This document shows positions 27,601-34,972 of a stretch of DNA of 54,806 nucleotides, piece after piece (the first letter of the stretch is position 1; the number at the start of each line of letters is the position of its first letter). Where the stretch lies: positions 1 to 54,806 of the forward strand of contig JAOZUO010000010.1 in assembly GCA_029938605.1 (NCBI GenBank), written 5' to 3'. Made by a program: the position numbers and the translations under genes. The stretch is from Deltaproteobacteria bacterium (GTDB lineage Bacteria; Myxococcota_A; Polyangia; HGW-17; JAJRWW01). The notes under the pieces were generated by a model. It had not been told where the DNA came from and made no database searches. It saw only the letters and a list, made by a program, of their open reading frames with translations.

Positions 27601-28506
27601 CTGTTCGATTTCCACCTGCGCCCCATCTTCGACGAGGAGCTCGAGGTTCGGCTCACCAAGCAGTCCAAGGTGCTCGAATCCCTGCGCAACACCTACCACC
27701 CCGGGGCGCGGCAGGAGTACGAAGAGCTGTCCGAGCGGCACGGCTTCCTCTCCGAGCAGAAGCAGGACCTCGAGGACGCTCTGGAGCGCCTCGACAAAGC
27801 CATCCAGAAGATCAACCGCACCAGTCGCGCTCGATTCCGCACGGCCTTCGAGGGGATCAACGAGCAGTTCAAGGTGGTCTATCCGCGGCTCTTCAAGGGC
27901 GGCACGGCCCGGCTGGAGCTTACCCAGTCCAACGACATCCTCAATGCCGGTGTGGAGATCATCGCCCGCCCTCCCGGCAAGAAGCTGCAGTCGGTGGATC
28001 TACTCTCCGGCGGCGAGAAGGCCCTCACCGCGGTGGCGCTGCTCTTCGCTATTTTCCGGTACAAACCCAGCCCCTTCTGTCTGCTTGACGAGGTGGATGC
28101 ACCCCTGGATGACGCGAACGTGGACCGCTTCAACGAGATCGTGCGCGAGATGGCTGATGACACCCAGTTCATCATCATCACGCACAACAAGCGGACCATG
28201 GCGCTGTCCGAGAGCCTCTACGGCGTCACCATGGAGCAGGCCGGCTGCTCCAAGGTGGTGCAGGTCAACTTCCGAGAGGCCTCCGACATGGTGGACGACG
28301 ACGGCCCCGGCGGCCCCGGCGGCTCCGGCAGCTCCGGCGGCTCCGATCCGGCTAGCGAGCCGGCTAGCGAGCCCGAAGCCACACACGGCGACGCCGAGGG
28401 CGTTGCCGAGGGCGTTGACAGCAGCGGTACGGGCGATGGCGACGAACCATCCACCGATTCAGCCCCCCCCGCAAGGTCCGAGACCCCCGGCTCAGCTACT
28501 GGATAG
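24694..28506 (+). CDS. smc: Chromosome segregation protein SMC
   Basis: About 1270 aa from ATG 24694; earlier in-frame codons add a non-homologous leader. The N-terminus has KSFCDKT and Walker A GPNGCGKSN (~residue 32). Coiled coil follows, then the hinge at ~525-690 (ADVVEAPVEYEAAVEAVLG and DGEVVDPFGLVTGG), a second coiled coil, and the ABC signature LLSGGEKALTA (~1102). Walker B is FCLLDEVDAPLDD (~1129). It organises and separates chromosomes with ScpAB, whose genes are not here. The final ~65 residues are a Gly/Ser/Pro/Glu-rich disordered tail not usual in SMC. Confidence 0.97.
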   Translation: MRIKQIELVGFKSFCDKTTLRFIDNMTAIVGPNGCGKSNVVDAMRWVMGSKSPKQLRGATMEDVIFIGTESRGPMGMAEVTFTLDLRDGVAPVQYSEYSEVAVTRRLHRDGTSEYFIQKVPVRLTDVRELFLGTGVGHYAYAIIEQGRVGEMVSSRPESRRQFIEEAAGITLYKEKKHKAELKMAATRQNLLRITDIVSELQTSMRRLWRAAKKAERYEDCRDEVADLEKWQISQQLLGNLTRAGMVRAELEGLTTAVTGLDTRTTEREGTLAAGRLELRDMEVKLSDRNAEMASLDNKVRLVEAQIEHMQREISDLGRRRELDAAESRRLADTITRNEEALVNTGKALESIGVEFEQKQELCVVQETALGEARQAQAEVDARVDELRDLSSRTDTRIASLQSDQRSDSYRLEESTRRLDQVEQDQRGYRAEADGLGPDIAAMENRVTQERAQNEERQVRGQALTERLILLKDQVARLEVELDTARGQLHRNRSRLASLEEIQRRYEGFQQGTRAIMENMGDVTKDKEIHGLLADVVEAPVEYEAAVEAVLGERLGAILVADSGVSLDAVEYLKKGNRGRSSFLPVEPLRASESGSESPLGMGDTEITDPRVRGMILDLVKVDGEFKEVAGKLLQNVLVVEDLEHALQVWRTQKEPRTVVTLDGEVVDPFGLVTGGSVDVQGASVLGQKREIRELQELCEELQSQHDDLHERLVTSKQEGVAFGTEEEDLRRTIHESDMTLLGLSKDTDAARSRLEGCQGRLQVAEQEADNLRETIRSLETHRAECSTELDQLVDKQTVSREQLDLGLQAAGADRQRVDSLAGEVGDLKVNVARAAEQRNTSQREITRLESDLETDRQRLVTLTESATLNTERVETLVVEVDEANEKRLEISSQAMDLGEKLAEESEVCERRRGELDELEASLKQHRDDRRELSTERENANLVVSELAKDWEYLADRLAERHHSTTQEVLFDFHLRPIFDEELEVRLTKQSKVLESLRNTYHPGARQEYEELSERHGFLSEQKQDLEDALERLDKAIQKINRTSRARFRTAFEGINEQFKVVYPRLFKGGTARLELTQSNDILNAGVEIIARPPGKKLQSVDLLSGGEKALTAVALLFAIFRYKPSPFCLLDEVDAPLDDANVDRFNEIVREMADDTQFIIITHNKRTMALSESLYGVTMEQAGCSKVVQVNFREASDMVDDDGPGGPGGSGSSGGSDPASEPASEPEATHGDAEGVAEGVDSSGTGDGDEPSTDSAPPARSETPGSATG

Positions 28507-28520
28507 AGAAGGAAACCGCT

Positions 28521-28931
28521 ATGGGACTGCTCACGGTTTCCCCGGTCAGGGTGGCAGTTGTAGTTGCGCTGTTGGTGGCCGCCGGTTCAACTCTCGGGGC
28601 GTGTAAGAAAAAGGGGAGTCCGCCCTTCACCTGTGAGCAGTACCAAAAGCGCATGGAGCGGTGCGAAAACCACGTGGTGTTGGCGTTGAAGAGGCGATTC
28701 GATGTCGACGTAAAGACCGGCAAGAGCAATGCGGACGAGGCCTCCGCTCAACTCAAGAACCTCCAGAGGCGGATCCGCAGGCGCATCCGGTACAAGAATT
28801 CCCAACGCCTCTGTGAGAAGCTCCAGCAGCTCAAAACCCCGTTCCACCGTAAGCGTTTCACCACCATGAAATATTGCTATCAACGCAGTGGTTGCGAGGG
28901 GTTTGCCGTGTGCATGCTGGGGCTTTGGTAG
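28521..28931 (+). CDS. Small basic lipoprotein
   Basis: 136 aa. The hydrophobic N-terminus ends in lipobox TLGAC followed by KKK. The mature part is Arg/Lys-rich with four spaced Cys (FTCEQYQKRMERCENH near the N-terminus; YCYQRSGCEGF and VCMLGLW at the end), likely forming disulfides, and a helical RRIRRRIR segment between. This Cys layout is frequent in small delta-type lipoproteins. No function assigned. It starts 14 bases after smc, probably co-transcribed. Confidence 0.78.
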   Translation: MGLLTVSPVRVAVVVALLVAAGSTLGACKKKGSPPFTCEQYQKRMERCENHVVLALKRRFDVDVKTGKSNADEASAQLKNLQRRIRRRIRYKNSQRLCEKLQQLKTPFHRKRFTTMKYCYQRSGCEGFAVCMLGLW

Positions 28932-28973
28932 TTTTTTTGCCCAATCTCCGACTCTGCTTCATAGTCGAACTCA

Positions 28974-29408
28974 ATGATAGCGGAGCACCCCATACAACTG
29001 TCTTTGATCCCGGCCCATCTCGACGCGGAGAGGGACGAAAATGGGCTCATCGGTCTCTGGCTGGGCGGAGAGCGGTGGCTGCGGTCCCACGGAGAGCTCA
29101 TCTCGGCCTTTGTGTTCTTCCACTTCCGCGAGGAGGGGGAGGCCGTCATCTCCATTCGGGCCGACGACCAACGGGTACCTAATCGGGTGTACGGCCGTTG
29201 GTGGGTCGAAGGAGATGAGCTGGTGCTGGCTTTGGGCGGCGGGGACATCCGCGCGCCCTTCTCGGTCTCCGGCTCCATCCTGTACTGGGCCGAAGAGACC
29301 CTCGTGCGACGCCCCACGGGCAAGCACAACGGCGTCTCTAAGAATCGCCCCGTCTCCGAGCCCGCTCCGGAGCCCTCGCCCTACGCGCAATTCAGCCTTC
29401 ACCGATAG
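28974..29408 (+). CDS. Small soluble protein of unknown function
   Basis: 144 aa, ATG 28974, no signal peptide. The middle reads as a beta-rich domain: GLIGLWLGGERWLRSHGE, FVFFHFREEGEAV, YGRWWVEGDELVLALG. The C-terminal ~30 residues are Pro/Ser-rich and probably disordered. It follows the small lipoprotein by 42 bases. A T7 run lies just after that lipoprotein's stop, but no clear hairpin precedes it. Confidence 0.6.
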   Translation: MIAEHPIQLSLIPAHLDAERDENGLIGLWLGGERWLRSHGELISAFVFFHFREEGEAVISIRADDQRVPNRVYGRWWVEGDELVLALGGGDIRAPFSVSGSILYWAEETLVRRPTGKHNGVSKNRPVSEPAPEPSPYAQFSLHR

Positions 29409-29459
29409 TCAGCTCCCACCCCGTCGTAAAAAACTCCTCTATTCTTGGAGTGGTCTTGC

Positions 29460-29476
29460 CAGGCACGTGATTTGCA
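29460..29476 (+). promoter_or_regulatory. Sigma-54-like promoter upstream of the kinase-regulator operon
   Basis: CAGGCACGTGATTTGCA keeps the GG (-24) and GC (-12) dinucleotides 12 bp apart and matches GGCACG-N4-TTGCA, differing from consensus only in the first T. It lies ~46 bp before the kinase ATG. It would make the sensor operon dependent on its own sigma-54 activator. Confidence 0.55.
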
Positions 29477-29521
29477 GGTGTAGTCCATCCAGGCGTGAGC
29501 CGAGGTGGAGGTTTTGCGACT

Positions 29522-31018
29522 ATGACCGATGAAAATCCGACAGTGCAGCCTGAGGCTGGGAGTTGGGCTCGTTTGGGATCCCTGGGCCTTTTGCTGGTAG
29601 CTGTTTTGCTCGCCGGGGGGCTGGCGCTGTTGGGGGCCTTGAACCACAGCCGCATGGACGACGTGGCCAGCCGGGCTCTGGAAGGGCAAGCCCTGGAGAT
29701 CGGGTTGGGGAGCGCCGCGGCCTTGATGACTTTCCAGCCTCGCGGCCCTGAGCGGTTGCAGCGCGCGGTGGAGATGCTCGCCGGGGACCACATTCGCACC
29801 GCGTCGGTGGTGGGCCGCAAGGGCAGGGTGATCGCCTCCACTAATGCAGGGGAGGTGCGACGGAGCTTGCGTGGGAACGAGGAGCTGCGGCGGCTGGTGC
29901 GGGAGGGTTCTCTTTTCGCAGTATCGCGGCTGTCGGGGGGCGACCGCCCGGTGTATGAGGTCTGGATCGCGCTGCGCTCCGGCTTGCGGGGGCGGGGGCG
30001 AGGGCGAGGGGGGCGCTGGGGTCACGGGAAGTGGGATCGTGGACACCCTGGACACCGGGGGCGCGGCTTGGGCATGGGGCCGCGGTCGGCCCAGCCGCCC
30101 TGGGCCTCCGGGCGTGGTGGGGGTCATGGGGGGTGGAATGGGCATGCGCCCTGGGGGCGGGCCTTTTTGCGGCTGGAGGTGCAGGTGAGCAACGCGGCCA
30201 TCGCCGCCGCCACGCGCGACGCGGGCTGGACCCGGCTGGTGACCTTGTCGGCGGCGGCGGCCCTGCTGCTCTTGTCGGTGCTGCTGTTCGTGGCGGATCG
30301 GCGGGCTCGGCGCATGCGTCAGGTCTCCGGACGGCAGCGTTCCCTGGCGGAGATGGGGGAGATGGCGGCGGTTCTGGCCCATGAGATCCGGACGCCCCTG
30401 GGGGTCATCAAGGGCCATGCCCAGCTCCTCGCCGAGAAGTCGGAGCCCGCGGGGGCCGAGAAGCTTGCCGTGCTCGTGGAGCAGAGCGGACGCCTGGAAC
30501 GGCTGGTAAACGGGTTGCTGGACTACGCCCGTCCGTCGCCGCCGAGGTTGCAGACTGTGGCGGCGGACGAGCTGGTGGAGAAGGCCTGTGAGCTGGTGGC
30601 GACCGATGCCCTGGAGCGGGAGGTGGCGCTGATCCGGGACCTGGAGCCCGGCCGGGTGCGCGCCGATGCGGATCAGCTACTTCAGCTTCTGCTGAACCTA
30701 CTGCGGAACGCGCTCCAGGCCTCGCCGGACGGCGCCTCGGTCACGGTGCGCCTCCGTCATCGCAGCGGTCAGTTGGTGCTGGAGGTGCTGGACGCGGGCG
30801 ACGGTCTCCCGGTGGGGCCCCGGGACAGACAGGACCTCTTCAAACCCTTCGTCTCCATGCGCCCCGGTGGCACCGGCCTCGGCCTCGCGGTGTCCCGTCG
30901 TATCGCCGAGGCCCACGGCGGCACCCTGCGCGGTGAGAACGGACCCCGGCGGGGAGCGCGGTTCGTGCTGACCCTACCCGCGGGCGGGGGTGCGAGTCCG
31001 AAAGGAGCGGTGTCGTGA
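29522..31018 (+). CDS. Membrane sensor histidine kinase (NtrB/ZraS-like)
   Basis: 498 aa. TM1 ~12-35 and TM2 ~230-252 flank a periplasmic sensor of ~190 residues. The sensor contains a Gly/Arg run and a Gly/His/Trp-rich stretch (WGHGKWDRGHPGHRG, GGGHGGWNGHAPWGR), a plausible metal-binding surface. The cytoplasmic part has the phospho-acceptor block VLAHEIRTPLGVIKGH, N-box LLNLLRNALQASP, G1 DAGDGLP and G2 GGTGLGLAVSRRIAEAHGG. The start is ATG 29522; GTG 29495 is possible. Its stop overlaps the regulator's GTG (GTGA). With the ZraP-like gene next door, a ZraS-type envelope metal-stress role is inferred. Confidence 0.9.
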   Translation: MTDENPTVQPEAGSWARLGSLGLLLVAVLLAGGLALLGALNHSRMDDVASRALEGQALEIGLGSAAALMTFQPRGPERLQRAVEMLAGDHIRTASVVGRKGRVIASTNAGEVRRSLRGNEELRRLVREGSLFAVSRLSGGDRPVYEVWIALRSGLRGRGRGRGGRWGHGKWDRGHPGHRGRGLGMGPRSAQPPWASGRGGGHGGWNGHAPWGRAFLRLEVQVSNAAIAAATRDAGWTRLVTLSAAAALLLLSVLLFVADRRARRMRQVSGRQRSLAEMGEMAAVLAHEIRTPLGVIKGHAQLLAEKSEPAGAEKLAVLVEQSGRLERLVNGLLDYARPSPPRLQTVAADELVEKACELVATDALEREVALIRDLEPGRVRADADQLLQLLLNLLRNALQASPDGASVTVRLRHRSGQLVLEVLDAGDGLPVGPRDRQDLFKPFVSMRPGGTGLGLAVSRRIAEAHGGTLRGENGPRRGARFVLTLPAGGGASPKGAVS

Positions 31019-32361
31019 GTGAAGACCTTTCCCTTCCGCTGGTACTGGTGGTCGAGGACGACGATGGCATGCGGGGCCTGCTGACGCAGATCCTGGAGGA
31101 GGGTGGTCTGCGCGTATTGGTGGCCGCCGACGGTCTAAGCGCGGTCTCCCTGCTGCAGAGCCACGCCCCCCAGGCGGTGCTTACGGACCTGAAGATGCCG
31201 CACATGGGCGGAATGGAGCTGCTGCGCTGGATCCTGCGTGAGCGGCCCGGGTTGCCCGTGGTGGTGCTCACGGCCTTCGGCACGGTGCCCGGCGCCGTGG
31301 ATGCCATGCGGCTGGGCGCCTTTGACTTCCTGGCCAAGCCGTTGCCCTCGCCGGACCATCTCCGCCAGGTGATGGAGCGGGCCCTGGCCCAGGCCACCCA
31401 TGGGGCGACGCCCGGAGGGGGGGCGGCCCAGGGCATCATCAGCGAAGACCCCGCCTTTGCCGCGGTCCTGGAGCTGGTGAGCAAGGTGGCCCATCGGGAT
31501 ACGACAGTGCTGCTTACCGGGGAGTCGGGTGTGGGCAAGGAGGTGGTGGCCCTCGCTCTGCACCGGGAGAGCGCGCGCGCCCAGGGGCCTTACGTGGCGC
31601 TGAACTGCGCGGCTATTCCCGAGACCCTCCTGGAGAGTGAGCTCTTTGGTCACGAAAAGGGCGCCTTCACCGGAGCCACGGCCGTGCACAAGGGCATGTT
31701 CGAGCAGGCGGGCGGGGGCACTCTACTGCTCGATGAGCTGGGAGAGATGCCCGCCGCGCTGCAGGCCAAGCTCCTGCGTGTGCTGGAGATCCGGAAGGTG
31801 GTGCGTCTGGGTTCCACCCGGGAGCGGGATGCGGACGTCCGGGTCATCGCCGCCACGAACCGCGATCTGGAGGCGGACGTACAGTCCGGTCGTTTCCGGC
31901 AGGACTTGTACTTCCGGTTGAACGTCTTTCCCATCCATATTCCGCCCCTGCGGGAGCGCCGGGGCGACATCCTGCCCCTGGCGCGACATTTCCTGTCGAT
32001 CCTCGGCTCCAGCCCGGCCCGTACGTCTCCTACGCTCTCGGCCGCGTCGGAGGCGGCCCTGCTGGTCTATGGCTGGCCGGGCAATGTGCGTGAGCTGCAA
32101 AATGCCGTGGAGCGCGCCACCATCCTCGCCGACGGTGAGGTGCTCACACCCGAGCACCTCGGCCTGCCGCCCGCCTCCGATGTGGGCGGGGTTGCCCAGG
32201 CCACCCAGACCACGGGTGGTCTGACCCTCAAGGACCTCGAGAAGCGGGCCATCGTCGCGGCGCTGGAGGAGGTGGACGGCAACCGTCGCAAGGCGGCCAA
32301 GCGGCTCGGCATCGCCCTGCGTACCCTCCAGTACAAGATCAAGGACTACTCTATTTCCTGA
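31015..32361 (+). CDS. Sigma-54-dependent response regulator (NtrC/ZraR-like)
   Basis: 448 aa. The receiver domain (~1-120) has the acidic pocket EDDD and phospho-acceptor Asp in LTDLKMP. The AAA+ domain (~150-375) has Walker A GESGVGKE, the sigma-54-contacting GAFTGA loop, Walker B LLLDELGEMP and the R-finger block RFRQDLYFRLNVFP. A Fis-type helix-turn-helix lies at the C-terminus (NRRKAAKRLGIALRTLQYKI). It should activate the downstream sigma-54 promoter from the palindromic sites at 32393-32439. Confidence 0.95.
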   Translation: MSEDLSLPLVLVVEDDDGMRGLLTQILEEGGLRVLVAADGLSAVSLLQSHAPQAVLTDLKMPHMGGMELLRWILRERPGLPVVVLTAFGTVPGAVDAMRLGAFDFLAKPLPSPDHLRQVMERALAQATHGATPGGGAAQGIISEDPAFAAVLELVSKVAHRDTTVLLTGESGVGKEVVALALHRESARAQGPYVALNCAAIPETLLESELFGHEKGAFTGATAVHKGMFEQAGGGTLLLDELGEMPAALQAKLLRVLEIRKVVRLGSTRERDADVRVIAATNRDLEADVQSGRFRQDLYFRLNVFPIHIPPLRERRGDILPLARHFLSILGSSPARTSPTLSAASEAALLVYGWPGNVRELQNAVERATILADGEVLTPEHLGLPPASDVGGVAQATQTTGGLTLKDLEKRAIVAALEEVDGNRRKAAKRLGIALRTLQYKIKDYSIS

Positions 32362-32362
32362 G

Positions 32363-32439
32363 TCCCCAAATTCTGGGGAAGGAGGGTTTCCGTGCAGAAT
32401 CTGCATGGACGGTTATTGGCTACGTGCAGATTCTGCACG
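32363..32439. promoter_or_regulatory. Palindromic upstream activator sites for the response regulator
   Basis: Site 2 (32423-32439) is a perfect palindrome CGTGCAGA-T-TCTGCACG. Site 1 (32393-32405) is TGCAGA-A-TCTGCA. Their centres are 32 bp apart, about three helical turns, placing them on one DNA face, ~62-94 bp upstream of the -24 element, the usual enhancer distance. A third weaker inverted repeat, TCCCCA-N5-TGGGGA (32363-32379), shares the central ATTCT and directly follows the regulator's stop. It could be another site or a transcript-end hairpin. Confidence 0.75.
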
Positions 32440-32490
32440 GGCGTCGGCCGGCGCTCCTCCCCGATGACCCTATTCTGAGCGTTCTGGGCG

Positions 32491-32507
32491 TTGGCACGGC
32501 GGTTGCA
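32491..32507 (+). promoter_or_regulatory. Consensus sigma-54 promoter of the ZraP/Spy-like gene
   Basis: TTGGCACGGCGGTTGCA matches the YTGGCACGRNNNTTGCW consensus at every position, with the GG at 32493-32494 and the GC at 32505-32506. Transcription should begin near 32518, giving a ~27-nt leader that contains the GGAGG ribosome site of the gene at 32545. Confidence 0.9.
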
Positions 32508-32544
32508 AAAGCGACTGTTCGCAACTTCTCAACAGGAGGCTCAC

Positions 32545-33168
32545 ATGAAAAAAGAGAACAAGAATTCCAGTCGTAACCCCTACCGTTTGGCCATGGCCGT
32601 GACCCTGGGCGCCGCGGCTCTGCTGGCTGTGCCCACTGTGATCGTTGCCCGAGGCTTTGGCCGGGGAGGCGGGGGCATGGGGCGAGGCATGGGCCACCAC
32701 CGTGGAGGAAGAGGCGGAGGCGGTATGGGCATGGGCCGAGGCATGGGTCAAGGCATGGGTCAAGGCGTGGGCAAGCTCATGCGCGGAGACCTCAAGCAGC
32801 TCAAAAAGGTCCTCGGGCTGAGCGCCAACCAGGTCAAGCAGATCAGGCAACTGCGTAAGGCGAACCAGCCCAAGCAGGCCCAGGTGCGGCTGAAGATGGC
32901 CCGAATCCACGCCCAGATGCGCGTTCAGTGGCTCGCCGACAAGCCAGCCGCTTGGAAGCTGAAGAAGCTGCACCAGCAGAAGCTCAGCCTCAAGAACAAG
33001 CTGGCCAACCGCCGATTCAACATTCGCCTCAAGGTCGTTCAGATCCTCACGCCCGCCCAGCGCATGAAGCTCAAGCAAGCTCGCGGCTTCGGTCGTCGAT
33101 TCGCTAAAAACGGAAAACGTGGGCGCGGCCAGCGGTACGGTCGCCGTGGCGGGCGCGGTAGGTTCTAG
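32545..33168 (+). CDS. Periplasmic Spy/CpxP/ZraP-like stress protein (LTxxQ type)
   Basis: 207 aa from ATG 32545 with GGAGG 5-9 bases upstream. The N-terminal hydrophobic signal ends near VIVARG. Then comes a Gly/Met/Arg/His-rich segment (GMGRGMGHHRGGRG, repeated GMGQ) that could bind metal. A charged all-helical core (~75-185) has LGLSANQVKQIRQLRKAN and the family's LTxxQ motif as LTPAQRMKLKQ. The C-terminus is Arg/Gly-rich. Family members are metal- and misfolding-responsive periplasmic chaperones. Direct sigma-54 control by the adjacent regulator mirrors the zraP-zraSR arrangement of enterics. Confidence 0.85.
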   Translation: MKKENKNSSRNPYRLAMAVTLGAAALLAVPTVIVARGFGRGGGGMGRGMGHHRGGRGGGGMGMGRGMGQGMGQGVGKLMRGDLKQLKKVLGLSANQVKQIRQLRKANQPKQAQVRLKMARIHAQMRVQWLADKPAAWKLKKLHQQKLSLKNKLANRRFNIRLKVVQILTPAQRMKLKQARGFGRRFAKNGKRGRGQRYGRRGGRGRF

Positions 33169-33200
33169 CCCGGCTTTCCCCATTCGTCTAAACCCCTATC

Positions 33201-33240
33201 CGCCCGCCGGGTCACTGATCCGGCGGGCGCGTTATTTTTT
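33201..33240 (+). terminator. Intrinsic terminator after the ZraP-like gene
   Basis: A perfect 10-bp stem CGCCCGCCGG / CCGGCGGGCG (33201-33210, 33220-33229) with a 9-nt loop is followed by GTTATTTTTT. This is a textbook rho-independent terminator ending the metal-stress module. Confidence 0.92.
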
Positions 33241-33317
33241 GGGGATTTGATTTGTGGCGTGAAGTGGGTAAGAACTATAAGGAGAATGACAGTACTTCAG
33301 GTGCGTCGGAGGAGACC

Positions 33318-33755
33318 ATGGGCCTGCATTTCAAAGAGACCATGTCCGGATTCGTCACTACGCCCGAGGGAGAGCGCCAGTTCGCCTTCACTGTGAACGC
33401 CGACAGCGCGGCGTGGACCAACTTCGGCGGCTGGGCGCCCATGACCCTGACCGGCACAGCCACCCTCGAGGGAGTGGTGGAGGACGCGGAGATCCTATCG
33501 GGGAGCTACCTGGAGATCGGGGTGCCTTTGCACCGCTATCTGCGATACCAGGTGAACTTCGTCGACGATCTCGGGAGCGTGTACCACTACTTTGGCCAGA
33601 AGACCGTGCGGTACCTCAGCTTCCCCAAGACCATGACCACCCTGGAGGGGCGCCTGTTCCAAGACGGCGAGGAGCTGGGCCCGGGTACACTGCACTTCAG
33701 CTTGCTGGACCTGCCGGGCTTCCTGGCGTCCATGCGACCCTGGGCGACGCGGTAG
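33318..33755 (+). CDS. Protein resembling the beta-domain appended to lipase/GMC-oxidoreductase-type proteins
   Basis: 145 aa from ATG 33318, chosen because GGAGGAG ends five bases upstream; the frame is open from TTG 33252. It begins LHFKETMSGFV, then reads as beta strands (RQFAFTVNADSAAWTN, TLTGTATLEGVV, YQVNFVDDLG, YYHFGQK-like) and ends FHFSLLDLPGF-like. I recall similar stand-alone or C-terminal domains beside cholesterol-oxidase/hydrolase genes in delta lineages, but cannot confirm this here. It is cytosolic by sequence, with no catalytic motif. Confidence 0.6.
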   Translation: MGLHFKETMSGFVTTPEGERQFAFTVNADSAAWTNFGGWAPMTLTGTATLEGVVEDAEILSGSYLEIGVPLHRYLRYQVNFVDDLGSVYHYFGQKTVRYLSFPKTMTTLEGRLFQDGEELGPGTLHFSLLDLPGFLASMRPWATR

Positions 33756-33787
33756 AGCGGGAGCTAAGCCTTGAGTCCGGCCCCCTG

Positions 33788-34567
33788 CTACTGCACGAGC
33801 AGCGCCGTGGTGTAGTCGAGGGACTTGCTCGTGTGGCCATCGGTGATGCGGAGTCGGAGCGTGTAGTGTCCCGCCGTGGGGATGGTGATGTTGCCGGTGA
33901 TGGTGCCCACCGGGGCGTCGTCGGGCTTGAGGGGCACCGCGGAGTCCACAAACTTCGGGTTTTGCATCACGACCTTTCCGCCGGCGTTCACCACCTGAAT
34001 GGCGGCCTGGATCTTGAGGTTCCCGCCCACGGGTTTCATGCCGTAGACGGCGACCTTGAAGCGTATCTTTTTGCCCGGCGCAAAGACGTTGTTCTTGCGT
34101 TTGGCGTCGCCGTCCAAAAACTCGAAGGAGGCCACCTTGAACTCGGAAAAGGTCTTCGCGCGGACCTTCTTTATGGCCTCCTCCATGTCCTCGCCCTCGA
34201 AGAAGAAGGCGGTCAGCTTACCGCGGGTCAGGGTGATCCTCAGGTTGACCACGCCCTTTTCAAAGGTGAGCTTGTAGCGTCCCTCGCGGACCTTGCCACT
34301 GCGGGCCTTGATGCCGCGCATGGATCGGTCCTTGAATGAGCCCAGAAGCTTCAGACTCTGGGAGAGCCCCTTGAACTTCTCGGCGGAGAATTTCTCCACC
34401 AGGGACGGGTGGGACATCTTGGTGAAGGTCTTGTAGTCGTTGGCAATCGCTGCGTTGACCAGCTTGTCCACCGACTTGTCCAGGCTCTTTTTGCCGCAGG
34501 CCGGCAGCGTCAGGAGCAGCAGCGCGGCCGCGACGACGATTTTCATGCCCGAGCTCAAGGTCTTCAT
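33788..34567 (-). CDS. Lipoprotein with predicted C-terminal Ig-like domain
   Basis: 259 aa. A signal peptide with lipobox LPAC is followed by GKK. Residues ~25-125 form a helical then beta region (LVNAAIANDYKTFTKMSHPSL) reminiscent of NTF2-like or DUF4878-type folds. Residues ~135-259 read as a beta sandwich ending in GHYTLRLRITDGHTSKSL. Substrate unknown. It is convergent with the 33318 gene. It lies immediately beyond the outermost secA-tail repeat, so it probably marks the original downstream neighbour of secA before cargo was inserted. Confidence 0.75.
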   Translation of the reverse strand: MKTLSSGMKIVVAAALLLLTLPACGKKSLDKSVDKLVNAAIANDYKTFTKMSHPSLVEKFSAEKFKGLSQSLKLLGSFKDRSMRGIKARSGKVREGRYKLTFEKGVVNLRITLTRGKLTAFFFEGEDMEEAIKKVRAKTFSEFKVASFEFLDGDAKRKNNVFAPGKKIRFKVAVYGMKPVGGNLKIQAAIQVVNAGGKVVMQNPKFVDSAVPLKPDDAPVGTITGNITIPTAGHYTLRLRITDGHTSKSLDYTTALLVQ

Positions 34568-34623
34568 GGATCCACCTCTCCAAATGGTTCAGGGTACAGC
34601 CCGCGCCCGCGCGCGTTGGTAAC

Positions 34624-34819
34624 CATAGCATAGTAGTAGCATAAAACCCCAGGACGCCCGAAAGTCAGCGTTTGAGTGAGCGACGCTGCTCCCGGCGCTG
34701 GGAGGGGAGCAGGTCCACGCCGTCTCCCTCCACGAGGATCTCGGAGTCCGCCAGGGCGCAAAGCTCCGCCGCGGTCTCCAGCCGGATCTCCCGCAGCAGG
34801 TCCTGGAAGAGCAGCCCGG
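34624..34819 (-). repeat. secA 3'-end repeat, copy A (truncated)
   Basis: 196 bp colinear with 40366-40561, differing by eye at one base (34634). It carries the last ~50 codons of secA (QDLLREIRLETAAELCAL to QRREQRRSLKR), the stop, and ~40 bp beyond, including the CATAGCATAG-TAGTAGC flank. The reading frame is intact but lacks the rest of secA. Orientation is the same as real secA. Confidence 0.95.
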
Positions 34820-34972
34820 AACAGCCCGGAGCAGCCCGGCAATGGCACCGATCCGTCTCCAATGCGGCCCCACCGCGTCTGCCCCCCCCCCACAATTGCA
34901 CCTTGACCTCGCCCGAGAGGACCGAGCATACTTTCAAAAAACCACAAAAGGTCGGTAAAATGTCTTACGCGT
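34814..34972 (+). repeat. Leader/promoter-like repeat module, copy 1
   Basis: About 159 bp, strongly similar to 37321-37478. It starts with AGCCCGG-type 10-bp direct repeats, shared with and abutting the secA tail copy. It contains a C10 run (34882-34891), a promoter-like TTGACC (34903) with an 18-bp spacer and CATACT (34927), then AAAGG and an ATG (34960) beginning MSYA. Confidence 0.85.
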
